Assembly: GCF_004366815.1 (NCBI RefSeq)
Contig: NZ_SORI01000001.1
Span: 124,001 to 188,000, forward strand
Direction of reading: 5' to 3'
Length of the DNA: 64,000 nt
From: Aminivibrio pyruvatiphilus
Lineage (GTDB): Bacteria > Synergistota > Synergistia > Synergistales > Aminobacteriaceae
The notes under the pieces were generated by a model, which was not told where the DNA came from, made no database searches, and saw only the letters and a program-made list of their open reading frames with translations. This document shows positions 17,107 through 25,643 of this stretch, one piece after another (position 1 is the first letter of the stretch; each line of letters starts with the position of its first letter). Made by a program: the position numbers and the translations under genes.

Positions 17107-18183
17107 ATGGCAAAGACGGAACTCACGCGGGAACTGCTCGAAGCCGCCGTGCTCGGGGCGTCCATCCTCGGCGGAGGGGGAGGGGGCACGGTTGAGGAAG
17201 CTCTTGAAGTGGGGGAGACGGCGCTCAAGTTCGGTCCCCTGCACCTGGTTGATCCGGAAGACCTGGAAGCATGGGGAACCATCGTCACCTGTTCCACGGT
17301 CACGTGCCCTCACCGGAAGGATCCTTTCATCTCCCCCAGGGCGAGGGTGCGTTCCATAGAGCTTCTGCTGGAGAGCGGCGCCCCCCGGCCATCCGGGCTG
17401 ATTCCCAACGAGTGCGGCAGCACGGGCATCGTGAACGGCTGGATCGAGGGAGCCATCCTCGGAATCCCCCTGGTGGACGCCCCGTGCAACGGCCGGGCCC
17501 ACCCCACGCCGGAAATGGGTTCCATGGGGCTCCATCTCGTGGAAGGATACGTGTCCTCCCAGTCCTTCGCCGGCGGAAACCCGGCGAAGGGAGCCTACAT
17601 CGAGGGCATCCTTCGGGGAGCCGTGGATACGGTGTCCAACATGATCCGCCAGGACGCCTGCGTGGTGGGCGGCATCCTGGCGGTGGCGAGGAACCCTGTG
17701 AGCGTCGCCTTCGTCAGGGAGAACGGTGCCCCCGGGGCGGTGAAGCAGGCGATCCGCATCGGGAAGGCCATGAAAGGGGCGGCAGAAAAGGGGCCTGAGG
17801 CTGTCATCGCGGCGGCGGCGGAGATGCTGTCCGCCACGGTTATCCGGTGCGGGGAGGTGGAGGCGGTGGACCGGTTCACCGCCGGAGGCATAGATACGGG
17901 GACGGTCTTTCTGGGCGGACATGAAGTAACCTTCTGGAAGGAATACATGACCCTCGAAAAGGACGGGGAGCGCCTTGCCACCTTCCCCGATCTCATCACC
18001 ATCCTCGACGGAGACACCGGGAGGGTCATTCCCAGCGACTGTCTCCAGCCCGGGATGAACGCCGTCCTGTTCACCGCGTCCCGGAGGGAGCTGGTTCTCG
18101 GGGGAGGAATGCGCTCCGCCGGACTCTTCGAGCCTGCGGAGAGAATCCTCGGGAAACCCATTCTCCCCTTCCTCGCCATCTGA
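17107..18183 (+). CDS. DUF917 family protein
   Basis: The 358-residue protein starts with the glycine-rich ASILGGGGGGT segment (18-28) and has NECGSTGIVNG near 100 and CNGRAHPTPEMGS near 125, all characteristic of DUF917. This family is often found beside hydantoinase, amidohydrolase or nucleobase-uptake genes, but its reaction is uncertain. Cytosolic, with no signal peptide. It follows the DUF1576 pair by 17 bases with a GGGGGG-like site before the ATG and precedes a strong terminator, so it is probably the last gene of that operon. Confidence 0.85.
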   Translation: MAKTELTRELLEAAVLGASILGGGGGGTVEEALEVGETALKFGPLHLVDPEDLEAWGTIVTCSTVTCPHRKDPFISPRARVRSIELLLESGAPRPSGLIPNECGSTGIVNGWIEGAILGIPLVDAPCNGRAHPTPEMGSMGLHLVEGYVSSQSFAGGNPAKGAYIEGILRGAVDTVSNMIRQDACVVGGILAVARNPVSVAFVRENGAPGAVKQAIRIGKAMKGAAEKGPEAVIAAAAEMLSATVIRCGEVEAVDRFTAGGIDTGTVFLGGHEVTFWKEYMTLEKDGERLATFPDLITILDGDTGRVIPSDCLQPGMNAVLFTASRRELVLGGGMRSAGLFEPAERILGKPILPFLAI

Positions 18184-18201
18184 CGGGAAAACCTTTCAGC
18201 G

Positions 18202-18224
18202 GGCGGCCTCCGGGCCGCCTTTTT
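18202..18224 (+). terminator. Intrinsic terminator after the DUF917 gene
   Basis: GGCGGCC (18202-18208) pairs with GGCCGCC (18213-18219) around TCCG, followed by five T (18220-18224). Confidence 0.8.
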
Positions 18225-18293
18225 CCTGTGTACCGCACCGGCGGACACAGGAAACCCATATTGTTGCCCGTGGATAAAAAGTTGGTCTGATAT

Positions 18294-18322
18294 TTGACAT
18301 AATATAATTTGCGTGGTAATCT
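18294..18322 (+). promoter_or_regulatory. Sigma-70-type promoter of the korA operon
   Basis: A perfect TTGACA (18294-18299), a 17-base spacer and TAATCT (18317-18322), with a TGG directly before the -10 acting as an extended element. A TATAAT at 18303-18308 within the spacer could serve a second, weaker start. The operon ATG is at 18381. Confidence 0.75.
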
Positions 18323-18339
18323 TTCTACATGGTGTATTC

Positions 18340-18360
18340 TGCCCGGACCATGTCCGGGCA
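18340..18360 (+). promoter_or_regulatory. Leader hairpin in the korA 5' untranslated region
   Basis: TGCCCGGAC (18340-18348) and GTCCGGGCA (18352-18360) form a perfect 9-bp stem with a 3-base loop, about 12 bases downstream of the predicted start site and 8 bases before the GGAGG ribosome site. There is no T run, so mRNA stability or translation control is more likely than termination. Confidence 0.6.
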
Positions 18361-18380
18361 TACAAAATGGAGGTGTATGA

Positions 18381-19526
18381 ATGGGACTTGAAGACCGGGT
18401 TCTGACCGGCGTCCATTTCATGCAGGGAAACTATGCTGCAGTCGAAGGCGCCATTGCCGCGGGATGCGACTTTTTCGCCGGGTATCCCATCACCCCTGCG
18501 AACGAAGTCTCCGAGGGAATGGCCAGAAGGCTTCCCGCCGTTGGAGGCGTCTTTTTCCAGGGAGAGGACGAACTGTGTTCCATCTATGCCATATCCGCCG
18601 CTTCCCTCGCCGGGGCGAAGGCCATGACGGCCACCGCAAGCGCCGGATATGACTACATGCAGGAGGGCATCGAGTACGCCGTGGCCGTGGAGGCCCCCAT
18701 CGTGGTGGTAGACGTGATGCGCTGCCGGGGCGAGAACTTCGCCACCCAGTCGGACATCATGCAGGTCCGGTGGGCCGCCGCAGGCGACCACGAGATGATC
18801 GTCCTCGCTCCGTCCACGGTGCAGGAGACCTTCGACTTCACCGTCCGGGCGTTCAATCTCGCCGAAGAGTACCGGACGCCTGTAATCGTGGTTTCCGAGA
18901 TGTCCCTCGCCCTCATGAGGGAACGCCTGGATATTCCCGAAGCGTCCGCCATTCCAGTGGTGAACAGGAAACGGACCGCCAAGTCCCCTGCGGACTACCT
19001 TCCCTTCCATGCCGATTCCGAGTACGGCGTGCCCGATTTCGCCGAGCTCGGCACGGGCTACAGGGTGATCCACTCAATCAATCCCCACGACGAGAGGGGA
19101 GACATCGAGTGGGAACCCCACGCCTTCGAGCGTCTTTACAAGAGGATCACGGGCAAGGTCCGGGAGAACCGCACGAAGATTTCCACGGTCCAGCGGTTCG
19201 GCCTCGACGATGCCGATATCGCCCTGGTTGCCTTCGGCAGCGAGGTGCGCCCTGCCATCGACGCCATGGAGATGGCCCGGGAGAAAGGGATCAAGGCCGG
19301 CGTGATGAAGCTTGACGCCCCGTGGCCCTTCCCCGAGGAGGCGATCCGGGACCTGGCCTCCAACATGGGTGCCGTGGTCACCGTGGAGATGAACATGGGC
19401 AAGTATGCCGGAGAGATCGAGCGGGCGGTGTGCGGCAAGTGCCGTACCGCGAGGGCGACGAAGAACCTCGGTACGCCCCACACTCCGGACGAGATTCTTT
19501 CCGTCATCGAGGAGGTGCGGGCATGA
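18381..19526 (+). CDS. korA: 2-oxoacid:ferredoxin oxidoreductase, alpha subunit
   Basis: The 381-residue subunit carries the pyrimidine-binding half of the thiamine diphosphate fold (AGYPITPANE at about 32-41, QGEDELCSI near 57, and TASAGYDYMQEG near 88). With the following subunits it oxidatively decarboxylates a 2-oxoacid to acyl-CoA, CO2 and reduced ferredoxin. Sequence features fit the 2-oxoglutarate, 2-oxobutyrate or branched-chain class better than the large single-chain pyruvate enzyme. A strong promoter and leader hairpin precede it, with GGAGG before the ATG. It overlaps korB by four bases. Substrate is inferred from the threonine deaminase gene downstream. Confidence 0.92.
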   Translation: MGLEDRVLTGVHFMQGNYAAVEGAIAAGCDFFAGYPITPANEVSEGMARRLPAVGGVFFQGEDELCSIYAISAASLAGAKAMTATASAGYDYMQEGIEYAVAVEAPIVVVDVMRCRGENFATQSDIMQVRWAAAGDHEMIVLAPSTVQETFDFTVRAFNLAEEYRTPVIVVSEMSLALMRERLDIPEASAIPVVNRKRTAKSPADYLPFHADSEYGVPDFAELGTGYRVIHSINPHDERGDIEWEPHAFERLYKRITGKVRENRTKISTVQRFGLDDADIALVAFGSEVRPAIDAMEMAREKGIKAGVMKLDAPWPFPEEAIRDLASNMGAVVTVEMNMGKYAGEIERAVCGKCRTARATKNLGTPHTPDEILSVIEEVRA

Positions 19527-20377
19527 GCGCTCCCGAACTGCACACAAACGGCAATCCCCTGCTGAAATACATGAGGCAGGACAAACTGCCCCATTTCTTC
19601 TGCCCCGGCTGCGGCTGCGGGCAGGTTGTCAGCGCTTTTCTCCGGGCCACGGAGTCCCTCGGCCTCGACCTGGGCTCCATGGTGGGCATCGGCGGCGTGG
19701 GCTGCACCGCCAGGATTCCGGTGTACATCAACATGGACTGCCTCCACGGAGTCCACGGAAGAACCCTCGCCTGGGCGACGGGAATCAAGCTCCACAAGCC
19801 GGACACCAAGGTGGTGGTCTTCGCCGGAGACGGCGACGCCCTCTCCATCGGCGGAAACCATTTCATCCACGCCGCCCGGCGCAATCTCGACGTGACCTTC
19901 GTGGTGGTGAACAACTTCAACTTCGCCATGACGGGCGGCCAGGTGGCGCCCATGACTCCGGACGGATCGGTCACCATGACCACCCCCTACGGAAGCAGCG
20001 AGCCCCCCTTCGACCTGTGCAGGCTCGCGGCCGCCTCCGGTGCGACCTATGTGGCGCGGACCCTGACCTCCAATCCCGCCCAGATGACGACGTTTATCAA
20101 GAATGCCCTGAATCACAAGGGATTCTCCGTGGTGGAGATTCTCTCCCAGTGCCCCACCCATTTCGGCCGGTACGCCCTCGGAAGCGGAAGCCCCAAGGGG
20201 CTGGTCGAGTGGATCAAGAGCCACACCGTGCCCGCGTCCGCCGCTGAAAAAATGTCTCCCGAGCAGACGGCGGGGAAATACCTCGTTGGCGAGTTCGTGA
20301 ACGTGGAGAAGCCGGTGTTTCGGGGAAGCACTGTGTATACCCCGTCGTCCTGCGGCTGCGGCGGGAAGGAGGCATAG
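19523..20377 (+). CDS. korB: 2-oxoacid:ferredoxin oxidoreductase, beta subunit
   Basis: The 284-residue subunit binds thiamine diphosphate through the GDG motif (AGDGDALSIGGNHF) and the later NNFNFAMTGGQ segment, and has a cysteine cluster CPGCGCG near 26 that ligates an iron-sulfur centre. It ends in a second cysteine-rich tail (SSCGCGG). Its ATG overlaps the korA stop (ATGA), ensuring equal translation. The catalytic complex also needs KorC and probably the small ferredoxin encoded after sucD. Confidence 0.93.
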   Translation: MSAPELHTNGNPLLKYMRQDKLPHFFCPGCGCGQVVSAFLRATESLGLDLGSMVGIGGVGCTARIPVYINMDCLHGVHGRTLAWATGIKLHKPDTKVVVFAGDGDALSIGGNHFIHAARRNLDVTFVVVNNFNFAMTGGQVAPMTPDGSVTMTTPYGSSEPPFDLCRLAAASGATYVARTLTSNPAQMTTFIKNALNHKGFSVVEILSQCPTHFGRYALGSGSPKGLVEWIKSHTVPASAAEKMSPEQTAGKYLVGEFVNVEKPVFRGSTVYTPSSCGCGGKEA

Positions 20378-20379
20378 GC

Positions 20380-20937
20380 ATGAACGCGAAACAGACAAGC
20401 ATCCGTTTTTGCGGCTTCGGCGGCCAGGGGATCATCCTGTCCTCCGTCATTCTCGGCGAGGCGGCCGTGACCAAGGAAGGCATCTACGCCGCCCAGTCAC
20501 AGTCCTACGGCTCGGAGGCCAGGGGCGGCCAGTGCCAGTCAGAGGTTGTTCTCTCGAAGAACCCCATCGGCACGCCCACCAATGAACGGAACGACATCCT
20601 CGTCGCCATGTTCCAGGCGGCCTACATGAGCCACAGGCATGAACTGAAGAAGGGCGGCACCCTGTTCGTGGACAGCGGCCTTGTGCCCGATCTCGGCGAG
20701 GTGGATCCCTCCATAACCGTGTGGAAGGTTCCCGCCACGGAGACGGCCATCCGCCTGGGCAGCAAGATGGCGGGCAACATGGTCATGCTCGGCTTCATCC
20801 AGGAAAAAACCGGCCTCGTCTCCAGGGACAACCTCCTGGCGGCCATCCAGGAGTCTGTGAAGAAAAAATACGTGGAGATGAACACCGCCGCCTTCGAAGA
20901 AGGCATCCGCATGGCGAAAGAGGATACAGGGGCATGA
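20380..20937 (+). CDS. korC: 2-oxoacid:ferredoxin oxidoreductase, gamma subunit
   Basis: The 185-residue subunit begins with RFCGFGGQGIILSS, the typical gamma-subunit glycine motif, and contains SQSYGSEARGGQCQSEVV near 40-58. In the family it binds CoA and closes the active site. The start follows the korB stop by two bases and has GGGAAGGAGG upstream. The stop is overlapped by the sucC start (ATGA), so the oxidoreductase and the acyl-CoA synthetase are translated as one unit. Confidence 0.93.
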   Translation: MNAKQTSIRFCGFGGQGIILSSVILGEAAVTKEGIYAAQSQSYGSEARGGQCQSEVVLSKNPIGTPTNERNDILVAMFQAAYMSHRHELKKGGTLFVDSGLVPDLGEVDPSITVWKVPATETAIRLGSKMAGNMVMLGFIQEKTGLVSRDNLLAAIQESVKKKYVEMNTAAFEEGIRMAKEDTGA

Positions 20938-22058
20938 AGCTCTACGAATTCCAGGGAAAGGCCCTGTTCCGCGAAGCGGGCATTCCGGTGCCCCGGGGTG
21001 CCGTGGTCACCGCCGCGGACCGCTCGGGGCTCTTCGCCCCCTCTGCCGTGAAGGCCCAGGTCCTCTCCGGGGGGCGGGGAAAAGCGGGAGGTGTTCTGCT
21101 CGTCTCAACCCAGGAGGAAGCCGAAAAGGCAGCCGACTCCATCCTCTCCATGGAGCTGAAGGGAGAGCCGGTCCGGGCTCTTCTCGTGGAGGAGAAGATG
21201 AACATCCGGGCGGAGTACTACCTCGCCGTCACCTTCGACGGTGAGGCCGGGACGCCTCTGTTCATGGCCAGCGCCTCCGGCGGAATGGATATCGAGTCGG
21301 TGGCGGAGCACACGCCGGAAAAGATTCTCAAGCTCCCCGTGGACCCGCTGTGGGGGCTCACCGACTACAAGCTGCGCGCCATGGCCGACTTCCTCGGCTA
21401 TGAGAACAAAAAGGAGTTCGCCGCCTTCGCCCGGAAGGTCTGGAACCTCTTCAGGGAAAAGAATGCAGTGCTGGTGGAGATCAACCCCCTGGTGGTCACC
21501 GACTCGGGCCTTGTGGCCCTCGACTCGAAGATCGAGATCGACGACGACGCCAGGCCTCTGCTGAAGGACCTTTTCGAGAAGAATCTCTCCGAGCAGTCTG
21601 CTCTCACCGGAACTGAAGGCGAAGCGGACCACGGCACCATCACCTACGTACCCCTCGACGGGAACGTGGGCCTTATCTCCGACGGGGCGGGCACCGGCAT
21701 GCTCACCCTCGACCTCATCCGGGATCTCGGAGGCGATGCGGCGGATTTCTGCGAAATGGGCGGCCTGACGAGCCCCGAAGTGATGTACTCCGCCATGGAC
21801 CAGGTCTTCTCGGACAAGAAGGACATAAAGAGCCTTCTCGTGGTCCTCATCGGCGGCTTCAACCGCATGGACGAAATGGCCGAGGGCATTACGGCCTTCC
21901 TTCGGGATCACCCTGTCTCCATTCCGCTGGTGGTGCGGCTCTGCGGCACCATGGAGGAGGAGGGCAAGGCCATCATGAAAGAGGCGGGCCTTCCCGTCTA
22001 TGACGATCTTCGAACCGCCGTCGCCGACGCCGTGCGGTTCGCCGCGGGAGGGAACTGA
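20934..22058 (+). CDS. sucC: ADP-forming succinyl-CoA (acyl-CoA) synthetase, beta subunit
   Basis: The 374-residue protein has an ATP-grasp nucleotide fold (KAQVLSGGRGKAGG near 38-51, EINPLVV near 184) and the C-terminal CoA-ligase domain (NVGLISDGAGTGMLTLDL). It starts with MKLYEFQGKALF, as in SucC. Together with SucD it conserves the energy of an acyl-CoA thioester as ATP. Interleaving between korC and the KorD ferredoxin indicates that it consumes the acyl-CoA made by that enzyme. Whether this is succinyl-, propionyl- or another acyl-CoA cannot be read from sequence. Confidence 0.9.
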   Translation: MKLYEFQGKALFREAGIPVPRGAVVTAADRSGLFAPSAVKAQVLSGGRGKAGGVLLVSTQEEAEKAADSILSMELKGEPVRALLVEEKMNIRAEYYLAVTFDGEAGTPLFMASASGGMDIESVAEHTPEKILKLPVDPLWGLTDYKLRAMADFLGYENKKEFAAFARKVWNLFREKNAVLVEINPLVVTDSGLVALDSKIEIDDDARPLLKDLFEKNLSEQSALTGTEGEADHGTITYVPLDGNVGLISDGAGTGMLTLDLIRDLGGDAADFCEMGGLTSPEVMYSAMDQVFSDKKDIKSLLVVLIGGFNRMDEMAEGITAFLRDHPVSIPLVVRLCGTMEEEGKAIMKEAGLPVYDDLRTAVADAVRFAAGGN

Positions 22059-22059
22059 C

Positions 22060-22926
22060 ATGGCCATACTAGTGGATCGCGATACCCGGGTCATCGTCCA
22101 GGGAATCACCGGAAAATCCGGCATTCTCCAGACGAAGTCCCTCATTGATTACGGCACTGCGGTGGTGGCCGGTGTCACCCCGGGAAAGGCCGGCACCTCC
22201 GTGGAAGGGGTTCCCGTGTTCAATTCCGTGGAGGACGCGGTGAAGCAGGTGTCCCCCAACGCCGCCATCAGTTTCGTTCCTCCCCTGTTCGCCAAGGATG
22301 CGGCCATGGAGGCCATGGAGGCCGGAATCAAACTTCTCGTCCTCACTATGGAAGGAATTCCGAAGCATGACGTGCTGGACATCCTCTCCTACGCCTCCGG
22401 CAGAGGCGTGAGGGTCCTCGGCCCCGGGACCGCCGGGGTCATCTCCCCGGGCAAGTGCAAGCTCGGCGCCCATCCCGCCCGTATGTTCACCGAGGGGAAG
22501 GTCGGCGTGGTGTCGAAAAGCGGCGCCCTGTCCTACGAAGTGGGAAAAACCCTCACCGACGCCGGCATCGGCCAGTCCACCGTGGTCGCCCTCGGCGGCG
22601 GACCCATCTGGGGAACCACCCAGCGGGACATCGTGAAGCTCTTCAACGAGGATCCCGAGACGGAGATCATCGTCCTCCTCGGCGAGATCGGCGGCGGAAC
22701 GGAGATCGCCGCAGCGGAATACATCGCCGAATCGGTCCGCAAGCCCGTGGTCTCCCTGATCGTGGGCCGGGCGGCACCGGAGGGTAAATCCCTGGGTCAC
22801 GCGGGAGCGATCATCCGGGGAAACAAGGGAACTGCGGCGTCGAAAATGGAAGCCCTGGAAAAAGCGGGAGCCTCTTTGGCAACTTCTCCCGCCCAGGTGG
22901 TGGAATTAATCCGGAAGCTGGGGTGA
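22060..22926 (+). CDS. sucD: ADP-forming succinyl-CoA (acyl-CoA) synthetase, alpha subunit
   Basis: The 288-residue subunit has the CoA-binding N-terminal domain (VQGITGKSGILQTK near 12-25, GVTPGKAG near 38) and the phosphohistidine loop GHAGAI near 246, which is intact. The length is normal for SucD. It starts one base after the sucC stop and is followed by the ferredoxin gene after seven bases. The start context is GGGAGGGAAC. It acts as the phosphorylated half of the ATP-forming step in this operon. Confidence 0.92.
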   Translation: MAILVDRDTRVIVQGITGKSGILQTKSLIDYGTAVVAGVTPGKAGTSVEGVPVFNSVEDAVKQVSPNAAISFVPPLFAKDAAMEAMEAGIKLLVLTMEGIPKHDVLDILSYASGRGVRVLGPGTAGVISPGKCKLGAHPARMFTEGKVGVVSKSGALSYEVGKTLTDAGIGQSTVVALGGGPIWGTTQRDIVKLFNEDPETEIIVLLGEIGGGTEIAAAEYIAESVRKPVVSLIVGRAAPEGKSLGHAGAIIRGNKGTAASKMEALEKAGASLATSPAQVVELIRKLG

Positions 22927-22933
22927 TGAGATC

Positions 22934-23134
22934 ATGGCTGTGCATGTAAACAAGCGGCTTTGCAAGGGATGCGGCCTGTGCATTTCCGTCTGCCCGAAGA
23001 ACGTGTACGAAATTTCTTCCGAGACGAACCAGAAGGGGTTCACCGTGGTGGCTGCAGTGCGGGAATCCGACTGCATCAAATGCAAGCGGTGCGAGATAAA
23101 CTGTCCCGACATGGCGCTCTGGATCGAGGAGTAG
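22934..23134 (+). CDS. korD: 2-oxoacid oxidoreductase delta subunit, 2[4Fe-4S] ferredoxin
   Basis: This 66-residue protein has two complete cluster motifs: C10, C13, C16, C20 and C47, C50, C53, C57. It carries electrons from the thiamine site to cellular ferredoxin and is usually encoded with korABC; here it is displaced to the end of the operon behind sucCD. The ATG at 22934 follows GGGGTGATG. After it comes a large inverted repeat without a T run. Confidence 0.92.
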   Translation: MAVHVNKRLCKGCGLCISVCPKNVYEISSETNQKGFTVVAAVRESDCIKCKRCEINCPDMALWIEE

Positions 23135-23141
23135 AATAAGC

Positions 23142-23190
23142 GGACGGGAGTCGGGGCGGCGGAAGAAATTCCGGCCGCCCCTGTCCCGTT
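23142..23190. other. Compound hairpin after korD
   Basis: GGGGCGGC (23153-23160) pairs with GCCGCCCC (23174-23181), extended inside by GGAA/TTCC and outside by ACGGGA/TCCCGT. No T run follows. It could end the kor-suc transcript or protect its 3' end. A second small hairpin, CGCCCGAAAAGGGCG, lies before the ribosome site of the next gene. Confidence 0.5.
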
Positions 23191-23235
23191 GAAAATGACC
23201 GCCCGAAAAGGGCGCAAGGAGGCGGAAGCAGTACA

Positions 23236-24210
23236 ATGACACGCATTATCGGACTTCAGGACATAAAAACGGCCGCGGGAAGAATCGCCGGCAGGGTGAG
23301 GCGGACCCCCATCCTTCGGGGAGACAAGCTCGACGCTCTGTGGGGCGCGGAGGTCTACTTCAAGCCGGAGAATCTCCAGCTTACGGGATCCTTCAAGATC
23401 CGGGGAGCCACCAACAAGATCCTCTCCCTCACCGACGAGGAGCGGGCGAAGGGCATCATCGCCTCGTCCTCGGGGAACCATGCCCAGGGCGTGGCCTACG
23501 CAGCGAAGATGCTGGGCATCAAGGCCACCCTGGTCCTTCCCGAGAACGCCCCCAAGTCCAAGATCGAGGGAACGAAGGCCCTAGGTGCCGAGGTGGTCCT
23601 TTACGGCTTCGACTCCATCCAGCGCTACAAGAAGCTCTACGAGATCAAGGCGGAGAAGGGCTATACCCTCGTCCATTCCTACAACGACCCCGAGCTCATC
23701 GCGGGCCAGGGCACCTCGGGCCTCGAGATCATGGAAGACCTTCCCGACGTGGACACTGTGGTGGTGCCCCTCGGCGGCGGCGGACTCCTCGCGGGCGTGG
23801 CCGCGGCCATCAAGGAGGCCCGGCCCTCCGTGAGGGTCGTCGCCGTTGAGCCCGCCGGGATCCAGCGGTATGCCGAAAGCCGGAAGGCCGGGAAACCCGT
23901 GGAGGTTCCCATGGGGGCCACCCTTGCCGACGGCCTCATGATCACCATGACCGGCGAACACAACTATCCTCTCATCGACAAGTACGTGGACGAGATCGTT
24001 CCCGCCTCCGACGAGTTCATTTACAAGGCTCTCATGGAGATTGTCTTCAAGAGCAAGCTGCTCGTGGAGCCCTCCGCGACGGTGGGTGTGGCGGCGGCCC
24101 TCGAAGGCAGCTTCAAGGTCAGGCCCGGGGAAAAGATCTGCTTCTTCCTCTCCGGCGGCAACATCGACCCTGACAAGCTCGCGTCGTTCATAGCCCACGA
24201 AACGGTGTAA
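23236..24210 (+). CDS. tdcB: Threonine ammonia-lyase, catabolic type
   Basis: The 324-residue enzyme deaminates threonine (or serine) to 2-oxobutyrate (or pyruvate). PLP motifs are clear: SFKIRGATN with the Schiff-base lysine K54, the substrate loop SSGNHAQG near 77-84 and the phosphate loop GGGGLLAG near 179. The length and absence of a C-terminal ACT regulatory domain match the degradative rather than the biosynthetic form. An AAGGAGGCGG site precedes the ATG. It follows the kor-suc operon directly, so its product 2-oxobutyrate is the likely substrate of that oxidoreductase. A terminator follows. Confidence 0.88.
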   Translation: MTRIIGLQDIKTAAGRIAGRVRRTPILRGDKLDALWGAEVYFKPENLQLTGSFKIRGATNKILSLTDEERAKGIIASSSGNHAQGVAYAAKMLGIKATLVLPENAPKSKIEGTKALGAEVVLYGFDSIQRYKKLYEIKAEKGYTLVHSYNDPELIAGQGTSGLEIMEDLPDVDTVVVPLGGGGLLAGVAAAIKEARPSVRVVAVEPAGIQRYAESRKAGKPVEVPMGATLADGLMITMTGEHNYPLIDKYVDEIVPASDEFIYKALMEIVFKSKLLVEPSATVGVAAALEGSFKVRPGEKICFFLSGGNIDPDKLASFIAHETV

Positions 24211-24224
24211 AATAGGACGAAACG

Positions 24225-24253
24225 GCCCGGACATCTCTCCGGGCTTTTCTTTT
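24225..24253 (+). terminator. Intrinsic terminator after threonine ammonia-lyase
   Basis: GCCCGGA (24225-24231) pairs with TCCGGGC (24238-24244), followed by TTTTCTTTT. Confidence 0.82.
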
Positions 24254-24272
24254 ATGCGAAGGAGGCGGTACG

Positions 24273-25643
24273 GTGGTATTCGACCTGGTTATTACAAACG
24301 GAACCATAGTGACGGGGAGCGGGGTGTTCAAAGGCAGCGTGGCCATATCGGACGGAACCGTGGCTGCTGTTGCGGCGGCGGGAACGGAACTTCCGGGGAA
24401 GAGCACGGTGGACGCCGAAGGGCTCATGGTCCTTCCGGGACTGATAGACGCCCACTCCCACGCCGGCCACGGAGATCCCGACAGGGAGAACTTCACGGCC
24501 TACAGCCGGGCGTGTGCCGCCGGGGGAATCACCACCTTCATCGACATGCCCCTCTCCAATCCCTCCACCCTTACGCCTGAGACCCTCCGGGAGAAGATCA
24601 CCTCCTCCGGCTCGGCCAGCCACGTGGACTACGCCCTTTATGGCGGAGTGGTCCCGGGATACCTTCACCACGTGGAATCCATGGTGAAGGAGGGGGCTGG
24701 GGCCTTCAAGTCCTTCACCTGCCGGTGCTCCAACTATCCCATGACGGACGACGGTACCCTTCTGGAAGGTATGACGATTCTCGAAAAAACGGGAGGAATC
24801 CTCTCTGTCCACGCCGAGAACGACACACTCATCCAGAATCTGACGGACCGCCTCGTCGCGGAGGGAAAAAACGGCCCGAGGGCCTTCCTGGATTCCCATC
24901 CCCCCTATTCGGAACTCGAGGCGGTGCAGAGGGTATTTTTCCTGGCGAAGCAGGCGCCCCGCTGCCGGGTGCATATCGCCCACATGAGCATACCCGAGGG
25001 GATGGAACTCCTACGCCGCTGCCGGGGCGAGGGGATGGACAACCTTTCCGCTGAGACCTGCCCCCAGTACCTGGGCATGAGCGAGGACGATCTGGAGGCC
25101 ATCGGCGCCCTGGCGAAGTGCGACCCCCCGGTCCGCACGGCCGAAGCGGTGGAAAGGCTCTGGGGATATCTGCTCGACGGGACGGTGGACATTGTCGCCA
25201 GCGACCACTCTCCCCATCCCTTCTCGAGAAAAACGGAGAGGGAGGCGGACTTCTGGACCGTGGCGGAGGGGTGCACGGGCATCCAGACCATGCTCCCCGT
25301 GGTGCTCACGGAAGGCCGGAAGAGGGGCCTCTCCTGGGAGCGGCTCGTGCAGCTCATGGCGGAACGGCCTGCGGACCTCTTCGGGCTCAGGGGGCGGAAG
25401 GGCCGGATCGCACCGGGCCACGACGGGGATATCGTTCTTCTCGACCCGGAGAGGGAGTGGGTTCTCGAGGCCGGGGACCTGCAGCACCTGGTAAAGCAGA
25501 GCCCCTTCACAGGCAGGACATTCCGGGGCAGGGTCGTGAAGACCTTCGTCCGGGGAGAGCTCGTCTACGACGACGGCGCACCGGACAAGATAGTGAACAG
25601 GCCGGGGTACGGCCGGTACTGTCCCATGGAGGTCAGACCGTGA
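24273..25643 (+). CDS. Cyclic amidohydrolase, allantoinase-like
   Basis: The 456-residue enzyme belongs to the dihydropyrimidinase/allantoinase branch of amidohydrolases. The first metal site HSH lies at 61-63, the carboxylated lysine is K146 in FKSF (same position as in E. coli AllB), histidines follow near 185 and 240, and the catalytic aspartate is D311 in SDHSPH. It should open a cyclic ureide, amide or hydantoin ring. The start is GTG at 24273 with AAGGAGGCGG upstream. A racemase-family gene overlaps its stop by four bases, which fits hydantoin-type metabolism better than purine degradation, since no other allantoin genes are present. The exact substrate is unknown. Confidence 0.85.
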   Translation: MVFDLVITNGTIVTGSGVFKGSVAISDGTVAAVAAAGTELPGKSTVDAEGLMVLPGLIDAHSHAGHGDPDRENFTAYSRACAAGGITTFIDMPLSNPSTLTPETLREKITSSGSASHVDYALYGGVVPGYLHHVESMVKEGAGAFKSFTCRCSNYPMTDDGTLLEGMTILEKTGGILSVHAENDTLIQNLTDRLVAEGKNGPRAFLDSHPPYSELEAVQRVFFLAKQAPRCRVHIAHMSIPEGMELLRRCRGEGMDNLSAETCPQYLGMSEDDLEAIGALAKCDPPVRTAEAVERLWGYLLDGTVDIVASDHSPHPFSRKTEREADFWTVAEGCTGIQTMLPVVLTEGRKRGLSWERLVQLMAERPADLFGLRGRKGRIAPGHDGDIVLLDPEREWVLEAGDLQHLVKQSPFTGRTFRGRVVKTFVRGELVYDDGAPDKIVNRPGYGRYCPMEVRP

